Source: Xanthobacteraceae bacterium
GTDB taxonomy: Bacteria; Pseudomonadota; Alphaproteobacteria; Rhizobiales; Xanthobacteraceae
Direction of reading: 5' to 3'
NCBI GenBank assembly: GCA_030043285.1
Contig: JASHXZ010000671.1
Location: 1-8,232 of the forward strand
DNA: 8,232 nucleotides
The notes beneath the pieces are model-generated. The model ran no database searches. It had not been told where the DNA came from and saw only the letters and a list, made by a program, of their open reading frames with translations. A program made the translations under genes and the position numbers. Shown one piece after another: positions 1-5,272 of the stretch (position 1 is the first letter of the stretch; each line of letters opens with the position of its first letter).

Positions 1-691
1 CTGCATCGAGCCCGGTCTGCAAGAGCACGTTGACCTTCCGGTCGCGCAGCCAGTCGGCGCGGATCACGCGGAACACCGTCCAGGGCATGCTCAGCGCCTC
101 GACTTCGCCGCGCTCCATGGCGACGAGACCGTCGCCCGAGCCTTTGTAGCCGGTGACGAGCTTGAACTTAAAGCCAAGCAGCCGCTTGAGCATGGTCCAG
201 CGCAACTGCCCCGAACTGCCGGTCGAGCAGACGATCAGCGGCTTGGTGTTGGCGTCCTCGATCGTCTTCACCGCGACTTTATGCCAGGCGAACAGCACCG
301 CGTTGTTGGCGATGATCCGGCCGATCCAGTTCATCTTGGTGACATCGGCCTTGAGTTCCGGCAGCTTAAAGAGCTGCGTTTCGAAGATCGACTGGTCGAG
401 CATGCCGATTGTGGTGCCGTCGCGTGGCGCCAGATTGTAAAGCTGGTTAGCCGCCAGAATGCCGCCGGCGCCCGGCATGTTCCGCACGACGACATTCGGG
501 TCGCCCGCCAGATGCGCGCCGATGTGGCGGGCGACGAGCCGGCTCAGCGCGTCGTAGCTGTCGGCGCCGACGCTCGACGACACGATGATTTCGAGCGTCT
601 TGCCGCGATAGAAATCATCGGTTCGTGCCGGAGCGGACGTCAGCGCGATCGCAAACAGCGCCGCGGCGAAGCCGATCGGGCCCCTACGCAT
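1..691 (-). CDS. Bug/TctC-family periplasmic solute-binding protein (partial, 3' end outside window)
   Basis: Extracytoplasmic binding protein of the tripartite tricarboxylate transporter (TctC/Bug) family, which captures small carboxylated or aromatic solutes in the periplasm. Reading leftward from ATG at 691 gives 230 residues with no stop before the window edge; the family is usually about 320 aa, so roughly 90 residues are missing. Residues 1-24 form a signal peptide (RR start, then FAAALFAIALTSAPA). The mature part opens with FYRGKTLEIIV, and the family hallmark PGAGGILAANQLYNLAP with DGTTIGML is at about 73-98. No TctA or TctB membrane gene is visible, as is common for orphan Bug proteins. 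It starts 15 nt after the cupin stop, with only a weak ribosome site, so it is probably co-transcribed and perhaps translationally coupled. The ligand is unknown; the neighbours suggest an aromatic or its breakdown product. Confidence 0.88.
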   Translation of the reverse strand, partial: MRRGPIGFAAALFAIALTSAPARTDDFYRGKTLEIIVSSSVGADSYDALSRLVARHIGAHLAGDPNVVVRNMPGAGGILAANQLYNLAPRDGTTIGMLDQSIFETQLFKLPELKADVTKMNWIGRIIANNAVLFAWHKVAVKTIEDANTKPLIVCSTGSSGQLRWTMLKRLLGFKFKLVTGYKGSGDGLVAMERGEVEALSMPWTVFRVIRADWLRDRKVNVLLQTGLDA

Positions 692-706
692 CGGTGTGCG
701 CCGGCT

Positions 707-1216
707 CTATTCGGCTGCCTCTCGGCCTTCCTCCTCGGCGATGGCGCGCGCCTCGACGGCGTCGATCTCGGCCTGATCGAGTTTCACCAGGATGTTGGCT
801 TTGTGCTCGATCTTGCCGGCGTCGTCGTCCGGGCCGAGCAGCGGATAGGCGTCGCCGCCGCGGTCGCGCAACGGCGGCGCATGCGATTCGAAGATCACCG
901 CGGTTTCCTTGCCGCGGTTCCAGGCCCAGTGCACCTTGTTGCGCGGGATGCGCATGACGTCGCCTTGCCGGCAGCGGTAGCCGCGGCCGTCGACGAAGAA
1001 ATACATTTCGCCTGAAACGATGTAGTTGATCTGCTCGCAATCGTGCATGTGCGGGCTGGTGTGGTAGCCTGCGGCCCGCTCGGCGAACATGATGCTGGTA
1101 TCGGTGCCGTGCACCTTCTGCGCCCGGATCACCGAATTGCCGACGGCAGCCATGGCGACGCGCTCGGTCATCTTCACGTCGCGCCTGTTGATCCGATAGT
1201 TCGGCTTGTCGGTCAT
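707..1216 (-). CDS. Single-domain cupin protein
   Basis: A 169-aa small-beta-barrel cupin, probably metal-binding, of unknown reaction. Cupin motif 1 is at 50-69: G50, then H56-x-H58, E61/Q62 and G69. Motif 2 is at 85-100: G85, P91, H96, N100. H56, H58 and H96, with E61 or Q62, are the expected metal ligands. After the barrel is an acidic, probably helical tail (about 145-169, rich in Ala and Glu). The ATG at 1216 has a strong GGAGG ribosome site at 1225-1229, 8 nt upstream, which fixes the start. It is the first gene of a leftward pair with the Bug binding protein and is divergent from the deacetylase-like gene. Such stand-alone cupins in degradation clusters act as small dioxygenases, isomerases or ligand sensors; the sequence does not decide which. 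No helix-turn-helix domain is attached, so a transcription-factor role is unlikely. Confidence 0.85.
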   Translation of the reverse strand: MTDKPNYRINRRDVKMTERVAMAAVGNSVIRAQKVHGTDTSIMFAERAAGYHTSPHMHDCEQINYIVSGEMYFFVDGRGYRCRQGDVMRIPRNKVHWAWNRGKETAVIFESHAPPLRDRGGDAYPLLGPDDDAGKIEHKANILVKLDQAEIDAVEARAIAEEEGREAAE

Positions 1217-1304
1217 GATCGTTTCCTCCGCTATTGTTCTGGCGTGTTTTCGGCAATGTTGCGCAGATTATCGCCGCCGTTACGTCGCGGCAATCGGCGC
1301 TGCT

Positions 1305-1316
1305 CGCAAGCTTGCG
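1305..1316. promoter_or_regulatory. Perfect 12-bp palindrome in divergent intergenic region (candidate operator)
   Basis: CGCAAGCTTGCG is a perfect palindrome near the middle of the 222-bp gap between the divergent cupin and deacetylase-like genes. A further half-site, CGCAAGCG, follows at 1321-1328. Position and symmetry fit a dimeric regulator serving both transcripts. No regulator gene is in the window, so the assignment is inference. Confidence 0.3.
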
Positions 1317-1382
1317 TAGGCGCAAGCGCTCGAACACAATCCACCTGAAGTTCGCCGCCCTCGCCGGAGCCGATCTTGGCCA

Positions 1383-1411
1383 TTGACGCTGACGCGGCAC
1401 CAGCCTCTAAA
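1383..1411 (+). promoter_or_regulatory. Candidate sigma70-type promoter for the deacetylase-like gene
   Basis: TTGACG (1383-1388) is followed after 17 nt by TCTAAA (1406-1411), giving 5/6 and 4/6 matches to the bacterial consensus. Transcription would start near 1418, leaving a leader of about 20 nt before the ATG at 1439. If real, it excludes the in-frame upstream ATG at 1376. Confidence 0.4.
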
Positions 1412-1438
1412 CCTGAACGACGCATCGAAGAGGCAAAC

Positions 1439-2308
1439 ATGACGCACGAACAAGAAACCGATCCATTCCGGCTGTTCCCCTACCAGGCGATCGTCGACCG
1501 CCCGCCGGTCAAATGGCCGAACGGCGCGCGCGTCGCCGTGTGGGTGATCCCGAACGTCGAGCATTTTCACATCGAGATCGGCAATCCGGAGATCGGCAAC
1601 CCGGCGCCCGACATCCGCAACCATTCGCGCCGCGATTACGGCAATCGCGTCGGGGTGTGGCGGATCATGGAGGTGCTGACCCGGCATGGTGTGCGCGGCA
1701 CGGTCGCGCTTAACGCCGAGGCCGGCCGCTTCTATCCGCGCATCATGGAGGAAATGACGCGGTTGAATTGGGAGTTGATGGGCCACGGCCTGACCAATTC
1801 GGTGCTGCTGACCGGCCTGTCGAAGGAGCGCGAGACCGCGGTCATCGTCGAAACGCGCGCGGTGATCAAGCAATGGGGGCAAAAAATGCGCGGCTGGCTC
1901 GGCCCGGGCCTGACCGAGACTTGGCACACGCTCGATCTTCTGCGCGAGCAGGGCGTCGATTACGTCTGCGACTGGGTCAACGACGACCTGCCGTACCGCA
2001 TGAACAACGGGCTCTATTCGATCCCCTATTCGATCGAGCTCAACGACATGCCGCTGTTCAACAACCCGAGCATCGCTATCGACGAATTCTACCGCCGCAT
2101 CTGCGAGACCTTCGACGTGCTGTACGAGGAGGGCGCCCGCAACGGCCGGGCGATGGCGATTGCGCTGCATCCGTTCCTGATCGGCGCACCGCACCGCATC
2201 CGCACGCTCGACCGCGCGCTCAGCTACATTGCGGCGCACGGCAGCGTCTGGTTCGCGACGGGATCGGAGATCATCGACGCCTATCGCGCCCAGGTGCCGT
2301 CGTCCTGA
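1439..2308 (+). CDS. PuuE-like polysaccharide deacetylase / cyclic-amide hydrolase family protein
   Basis: A 289-aa NodB-fold protein of the polysaccharide deacetylase superfamily, closest in layout to the allantoinase-type (PuuE-like) branch. The start at 1439 is preferred over ATG 1376: GAAGAGG lies at 1427-1433, 5 nt upstream, and residues before it look non-conserved. Visible blocks are RVAVWVIPNVEHF (31-43), RRDYGNRVGVWRIMEVL (64-80), MGHGLTNS (114-121), WLGPGLTET (153-161), CDWVNDDLPY (177-186) and ALHPFLIGAPHR (242-253). The TFDD metal motif of true polysaccharide deacetylases is replaced by NVEH. PuuE itself is reported to work without metal, so hydrolysis of a small amide, imide or cyclic amide is more likely than of a polysaccharide. 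There is no signal peptide, so it acts in the cytoplasm. It converges on the LigAB-like pair (23-bp gap) and is divergent from the cupin. Substrate unknown. Confidence 0.85.
   Translation: MTHEQETDPFRLFPYQAIVDRPPVKWPNGARVAVWVIPNVEHFHIEIGNPEIGNPAPDIRNHSRRDYGNRVGVWRIMEVLTRHGVRGTVALNAEAGRFYPRIMEEMTRLNWELMGHGLTNSVLLTGLSKERETAVIVETRAVIKQWGQKMRGWLGPGLTETWHTLDLLREQGVDYVCDWVNDDLPYRMNNGLYSIPYSIELNDMPLFNNPSIAIDEFYRRICETFDVLYEEGARNGRAMAIALHPFLIGAPHRIRTLDRALSYIAAHGSVWFATGSEIIDAYRAQVPSS
1574..1603 (+). repeat. In-frame 15-bp tandem repeat within the deacetylase-like gene
   Basis: Two 15-bp units (1574-1588 and 1589-1603) differ at one base and encode EIGNP twice (residues 46-55). It lies in the N-terminal loop region and could be a recent slippage duplication or a conserved family feature. 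Confidence 0.6.
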
Positions 2309-2331
2309 CCTGCCGGCCGCTAATGACTGAG

Positions 2332-2616
2332 CTACGGCGTGGGTTCGTCCCGCGGGTCGCGGGCTTTGCGGATGCGCTCGCTATAAACCGCTGCGGTCAG
2401 CCCCAACAGATCCCACCGCGTCAGATAGGCGAGCAGAAACGGATGGCAGCCGTGCTCGAACAGCCATGCCACGTCACCGGCCAGTAGCGCCTTGCGCTCG
2501 TCTTCGGTGAGATCGCGCGGGCCGATGGCGGCGGCCGGATCGGTCCGCAGCGCCTCACGGAATGCGCGGTCATGCAGCGCGTCGCGGCACAGCCTGTTGA
2601 CAGCATAGACGCTCAT
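2332..2616 (-). CDS. LigA-type small subunit of class III extradiol dioxygenase
   Basis: A 94-aa helical protein of the LigA family, the small alpha subunit of protocatechuate 4,5-dioxygenase-type enzymes, which caps the active site of the LigB catalytic subunit. Visible features: YAVNRLCRDALHDRAFREAL (4-23), a DLTEDERKALLAGDVAWLFEHG segment (about 35-56) and HPFLLAYL (58-65). The DxxWLxxxGxHPxLL pattern is typical of the family. It is shorter than classical LigA (about 139 aa), consistent with a minimal LigA domain. It follows the LigB-like gene by 15 nt; the upstream TGA runs into its own TGAGGAG ribosome site, so translation is probably coupled. The pair should form a heteromeric cytoplasmic dioxygenase. 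Confidence 0.82.
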   Translation of the reverse strand: MSVYAVNRLCRDALHDRAFREALRTDPAAAIGPRDLTEDERKALLAGDVAWLFEHGCHPFLLAYLTRWDLLGLTAAVYSERIRKARDPRDEPTP

Positions 2617-2631
2617 TGTCCGTGCCGCTCC

Positions 2632-3456
2632 TCAATCCCAGCGCCAGGCGCCGTAGGAGTGGCCGTGGTCGAGCTGCGGCTCGATGAAGCGCGGCTTACG
2701 CTTGCCGATGGTGCCGAGCATGGCGATCCAGTTGAGCAATTCGCCGCCGATATTGCCGGCGCGCGCCATGCGCACGGCGGTCGCTTCTTCGAGTAGGTCG
2801 TTGACCTTGCCGTGCTGCAACAGGTGCTGCACCCGCTTGGTCCATTCCGGGTCCGGCGTTCCGGCGCGCTGACCGTGCGGGATTTTCGGCCCACCGATCT
2901 CGAGCGAGAAGCTGCCGCTCGCCAACACCGCCACCCGCATGCGTTCCGGCCAGTCCTTGATCGCATCGCGCACCATCTCGCCGAGCGCGTAGCAGCGCCG
3001 TGCACCGGGCAATGGCGGCGCCAAGCCATTGATGAAGATCGGCACGATCGGGATTGTCATGTGCGGGGTGAGAAAATGCAGCGGCACCATGATCGAGTGA
3101 TCGACGTCGAAATCCTGCGACAGCGACAGGTCGAAGCCGCGAGCGATGCCGCTGCCGCGTAGGTGCCCGGCGAATGGCGCATGGCCATGCACCCGGTAAT
3201 GCGGCATTGCGGTCTGGTCGTTAGGCCCTTCGGTGGCATCGGTGACGCCAACCAAAAAGGTCGGCAGGTTGTCGAAGAAGAACGTGTTGAAATGATCGCT
3301 ATCGAACACAACCAGCACGTCCGGAGCGACCGCGGCGACGTGCTTGGCGACCTCTGCGTATAGCCGCGCCACCTCGCAGTTCGGACCCTCGCGCGCCACC
3401 AGCGCCGGAAACGCGGGCGCATGCGGCACCCCGAAGGCGGCGACGATTTCGGCCAT
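2632..3456 (-). CDS. LigB-type catalytic subunit of class III extradiol ring-cleavage dioxygenase
   Basis: A 274-aa LigB-superfamily enzyme that would use non-haem Fe(II) and O2 to open a catechol-like (or related) ring. The start is ATG 3456, with AGGA at 3464-3467 and a 7-nt spacer; the longer in-frame form to 3570 adds unconserved residues. The metal triad is H12 (GVPHAP), H55 (DSDHFN) and E239 (AGNIGGELLNW). The family's DVDH motif is present at 117-120 (H120), followed by VPLHFLTP. At the family position GGLSH, where the acid-base His (H195 in Sphingobium LigB) sits, this protein reads SGSFSL (180-185), so that His is replaced by Leu185; H194 lies nearby. It is first in a leftward pair with the LigA-like subunit. 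The substrate cannot be read from sequence: protocatechuate-, gallate-, aminophenol- and hydroxypyridine-type rings all remain possible. Confidence 0.88.
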   Translation of the reverse strand: MAEIVAAFGVPHAPAFPALVAREGPNCEVARLYAEVAKHVAAVAPDVLVVFDSDHFNTFFFDNLPTFLVGVTDATEGPNDQTAMPHYRVHGHAPFAGHLRGSGIARGFDLSLSQDFDVDHSIMVPLHFLTPHMTIPIVPIFINGLAPPLPGARRCYALGEMVRDAIKDWPERMRVAVLASGSFSLEIGGPKIPHGQRAGTPDPEWTKRVQHLLQHGKVNDLLEEATAVRMARAGNIGGELLNWIAMLGTIGKRKPRFIEPQLDHGHSYGAWRWD

Positions 3457-3766
3457 GGCGTCGTCCTGATCTTCCAGCGCGCGGTGTTTACGCGTCGCCG
3501 TTGCGCAAGAGAAAATAGCCCACGGCCCGGACAGGCGGAACGGTGCGAATGCCGCACGCGTTGCCGACAATATTCCTAGTTCATTCCCGGCCGCACGGCG
3601 CCGTTCGCCAGTGCGGTCAGCCCAAAGGCCCGATGGCAGGCCTACAATTCAGGGCACCTGGCCCCGGGATCGTTTCGTTTTTGATCGCAATGACGCGAGC
3701 ACAACCGCGACCGTGCCGGAGGCACGGTCGGCGATTGCGCTCTGTCAAATTGCGGTGCTGCTACGC
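3457..3766. other. Intergenic region upstream of the LigB-like gene
   Basis: About 310 bp between the leftward 58-aa gene and the leftward dioxygenase genes. It must hold the ligBA-like promoter, but I see no convincing -35/-10 pair. The one clear element is the hairpin at 3708-3730. The in-frame extension of ligB to 3570 shows no family similarity. Confidence 0.5.
3708..3730 (-). terminator. Perfect 10-bp inverted repeat, possible terminator of the 58-aa gene
   Basis: CGACCGTGCC, loop GGA, GGCACGGTCG: a perfect 10-bp GC-rich stem 36 nt past the stop of the leftward 58-aa gene. No run of T follows on either strand, so it is either a weak intrinsic terminator, an mRNA-stabilising hairpin or a protein-binding palindrome. 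Confidence 0.4.
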
Positions 3767-3943
3767 TTAGGAACGGGAATCGAGCGACAGCCCGATGCTG
3801 AACGCCTTCTGCCGGGTGGCGCCTTCCGTCCGCTTCAATTTTTTGGCGATCCTGGACGCGGGAGTTTTCCGCTTCGCCATGGATTTCAGGTCACGGACTT
3901 CGCCCGAAGTCCACGCACGCCGTTTCTTTGCTCGCTTAGCCAT
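3767..3943 (-). CDS. Small basic helix-turn-helix/Myb-like protein (58 aa, hypothetical)
   Basis: A 58-aa very basic protein beginning MAKRAKKRRAWTSGEV and ending with SLDSRS. The pattern W-T-x-x-E-V-x-x-L-K-x-x-A followed by SRIAKKLKRTEGATRQKAFSIG resembles a SANT/Myb or homeodomain-like trihelical DNA-binding fold: helix 1 about 12-22, and a recognition-helix-like stretch about 34-47. Closely similar small proteins are, from memory, common in Bradyrhizobium and relatives and are annotated as hypothetical. The start at 3943 is fixed by AGGGAGG at 3948-3954, 4-5 nt upstream; the in-frame extension to 4036 is Cys-rich and implausible. It stands alone, with no operon partner. A nucleoid or regulatory role is inference. 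Confidence 0.75.
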   Translation of the reverse strand: MAKRAKKRRAWTSGEVRDLKSMAKRKTPASRIAKKLKRTEGATRQKAFSIGLSLDSRS

Positions 3944-4175
3944 AGAACCTCCCTTGCAAATGCAGGCAGTTTGTATCCCTTGCGGGGGTGAAAGAAAAGC
4001 AGAAAGACAGGATGGAGAACATGTTCGATAGATCAAACCATCCGCCGCAACGTGTTAGGTTCTCCTTAACAAGATATGCCGGAGGAAGCAAATAATTCTT
4101 TTTGTGCTTTTTTGACTGATTTTGCCGCAATGCAAACCGGCGCTCGGCCCTCGCCATCAAGGCCCAACATCAGAT

Positions 4176-4224
4176 AACAAGCTGGCGTGCTCCAACCGGA
4201 GCGCGGCGTTGCGCCAGCTTTGTT
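4176..4224. other. Long stem-loop with nested hairpin
   Basis: AACAAGCTGGCG (4176-4187) pairs with CGCCAGCTTTGTT (4212-4224), leaving one unpaired T: about 12 bp. Inside, GCTCC (4189-4193) and GGAGC (4198-4202) close an AACC loop. It is the strongest secondary structure in the gene-poor region. On the + strand it is followed by scattered T residues but no clean terminator run. Confidence 0.45.
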
Positions 4225-4258
4225 GCCGATTTTGACGATCCATAAGCTCGGCGGGCCG

Positions 4259-4300
4259 CCAAACACGACGCCCGAGCGCCCATCGACGTGCGGTGTTTGG
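4259..4300. repeat. Inverted repeat CCAAACAC / GTGTTTGG
   Basis: Perfect 8-bp arms at 4259-4266 and 4293-4300 separated by 26 nt. Function unknown; it could be a spaced regulator site. Confidence 0.35.
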
Positions 4301-4364
4301 TGACCAAAAACTGTTGATCGCGCGGCAGGGGGGAGCGCGAAACGGTGCAAAAAGTCCACGCAGC

Positions 4365-4380
4365 GGTGGAAAACTCCACC
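4365..4380. other. Short hairpin with a competing alternative arm
   Basis: GGTGGA, loop AAAC, TCCACC forms a perfect 6-bp hairpin. A further TCCAC at 4355-4359 can pair with the same GTGGA (4366-4370), so two mutually exclusive hairpins are possible. Confidence 0.3.
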
Positions 4381-4454
4381 CGAATCCGGTCCGGCGACAC
4401 GGAAAGCGGCACTTTGAGCCCGAATCCTGCCCGGAAACTGCAGCGACCGCCGAA

Positions 4455-4472
4455 GCCTGCGGATGCGCAGGC
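4455..4472. other. GC-rich hairpin
   Basis: GCCTGCG, loop GATG, CGCAGGC: a perfect 7-bp stem 66 nt before the start of the 44-aa gene. Confidence 0.35.
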
Positions 4473-4538
4473 GCTGTCGTGCGTCATAACGATTGTGCAA
4501 CGTCCGCCCCCTATGCTGGAAGCTGAAGGAGCGGACGA

Positions 4539-4673
4539 ATGCTGATCTTTCTTTTGAGTTGCCTGTTTGGCGCGGTCTGCGCCGTAGGGGTGTGGACGGC
4601 CATTACGGCGCATACAACGATCGACGACATCGTCAAGCGCGGCGGCACGCCGTTCCCGCCCGGAGAACCTTGA
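4539..4673 (+). CDS. Small single-span membrane protein (44 aa, hypothetical)
   Basis: ATG at 4539 is preceded by a perfect AAGGAG at 4526-4531 with a 7-nt spacer, the best ribosome site in this part of the window, which argues that this tiny frame is real. The 44-aa product has one hydrophobic segment (residues 2-24, LIFLLSCLFGAVCAVGVWTAITA) and a short polar tail with DDIVKRGG and a Pro-rich end (PFPPGEP). It has two Cys residues (8 and 14) within the membrane segment. It ends 16 nt before the DUF3574 gene, which has no good ribosome site of its own, so the two are probably one operon. I do not recognise the family. Confidence 0.6.
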   Translation: MLIFLLSCLFGAVCAVGVWTAITAHTTIDDIVKRGGTPFPPGEP

Positions 4674-4689
4674 GCGCCTGAAGCCAAAC

Positions 4690-5115
4690 ATGCGGATCGT
4701 CCGCGTTCTCGTTTTGGCCGCAGCGCTGCCGTGCGCAGCCGCGGCCGTCGCTGCCGCGCAGACTCCCATCTCCGGCTGTCATGGCGTCCTCAAGCGGCGC
4801 GACGTAGCTGAATTGTTGTTCGGCCGCGACGTCGGCCGCCGTCTCGGCGTCGGCGAAGCGGCCTGGCGGGGTTTCGTGGCGCGCGAGATCACGCCGCGCT
4901 TTCCGGACGGCCTGACCGTCACCGATGCGTTCGGGCAATGGCGCGATCCCGTCAGCGGGCGCATCGTGCGCGAGCCGAGCAAGCGGGTCGAGATCGTGTT
5001 GCCGGGCAGGGCCGACGACAATGCGCGCCTCGATGCCGTCGTGTCCGCCTACAAACGGCAATTCCGCCAGCGCTCCGTCGGGCTGATCGTGCAGGCGGCC
5101 TGCGTGTCATTCTAG
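4690..5115 (+). CDS. DUF3574 family secreted protein
   Basis: A 141-aa protein with an N-terminal signal peptide (residues 1-23, RIVRVLVLAAALPCAAAAVAAA, cleavage probably just before QTPISG). The mature domain matches DUF3574: LLFGRDVG (42-49), WRGFVAREITPRFPDGLTVTDAFGQWRD (59-86) and GRIVREPSKRVEIVLPG (90-106), then a C-terminal helix. C30 and C138 could form a disulfide. Function is unknown; the location is probably periplasmic. The ATG at 4690 lacks a clear ribosome site, so coupling to the 44-aa gene upstream is likely. Confidence 0.78.
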   Translation: MRIVRVLVLAAALPCAAAAVAAAQTPISGCHGVLKRRDVAELLFGRDVGRRLGVGEAAWRGFVAREITPRFPDGLTVTDAFGQWRDPVSGRIVREPSKRVEIVLPGRADDNARLDAVVSAYKRQFRQRSVGLIVQAACVSF

Positions 5116-5155
5116 CGCGAAGGCGGGATCTATTTGGACGCCTCGGGTCGATCGT

Positions 5156-5189
5156 AATCCCTCAAGGACTTGAATCCCTCAAGGACTTG
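5156..5189 (+). repeat. Perfect 17-bp tandem duplication
   Basis: AATCCCTCAAGGACTTG occurs twice head-to-tail (5156-5172, 5173-5189). It lies between the DUF3574 stop and DUF2948 start. The core AAGGACTTG and the preceding GATCGTAA recur at 7040-7076. Confidence 0.9.
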
Positions 5190-5219
5190 CATCCGCGCAA
5201 CGCCGTTCCTAATTTCTTC

Positions 5220-5259
5220 TTAGCCGGCGTCGATACCGGTTAGCCGGCGTCGATACCGG
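5220..5259 (+). repeat. Perfect 20-bp tandem duplication before DUF2948
   Basis: A 20-bp unit beginning TTAGCCGGCG and ending CGATACCGG is repeated exactly (5220-5239, 5240-5259). Each unit contains two CCGG blocks, so it can self-pair. The second copy runs into the GGGGAG ribosome site (5258-5263) of DUF2948. Confidence 0.9.
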
Positions 5260-5272
5260 GGAGCGGCCTTAA

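Larger units (their letters stand above)
3944..4538. other. 595-bp gene-poor region with several inverted repeats
   Basis: No convincing protein gene; the open frames here lack ribosome sites, run in shadow of real genes or have low-complexity composition. The left part (about 4001-4130) is much more AT-rich than the surroundings, with T-runs at about 4098-4114 and a 10-bp palindrome GAACATGTTC at 4017-4026. The right part holds inverted repeats at 4176-4224, 4259-4300, 4365-4380 and 4455-4472. It must contain the promoters of the leftward 58-aa gene and the rightward 44-aa gene. It could also be a long structured leader, a small RNA or degraded sequence. Confidence 0.5.

Noticed and set aside
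281..1015. Long + strand open frame (244 aa) over the Bug and cupin genes
   Set aside because: Antisense shadow in GC-rich DNA: Arg/Ala-rich, no family pattern, no ribosome site, while both minus-strand genes show clear domains.
1376..1438. N-terminal extension of the deacetylase-like gene from ATG 1376
   Set aside because: The extra 21 residues look non-conserved, overlap a plausible promoter, and ATG 1439 has a good ribosome site.
1280..2239. Long minus-strand open frame (319 aa) opposite the deacetylase-like gene
   Set aside because: Antisense shadow; His/Arg/Ala/Asp-rich composition, and the + strand product has recognisable conserved blocks.
3457..3570. N-terminal extension of the LigB-like protein
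   Set aside because: LigB proteins begin a few residues before the GxPHxP motif; ATG 3456 places the metal His at position 12 as in LigB and has an AGGA site.
4017..4026. GAACATGTTC as a LexA box
   Set aside because: The half-site spacing (2 nt) fits neither the alphaproteobacterial GTTC-n7-GTTC nor the GAAC-n4-GTTC pattern; a 10-bp palindrome alone is weak evidence.
4066..4769. Two minus-strand open frames (144 and 199 aa) across the gene-poor region
   Set aside because: No recognisable motif, no ribosome site, and the longer one overlaps the signal-peptide region of DUF3574 and the well-supported 44-aa gene.
5156..5259. CRISPR array
   Set aside because: The repeats are contiguous two-copy tandems with no spacers and no cas genes nearby.
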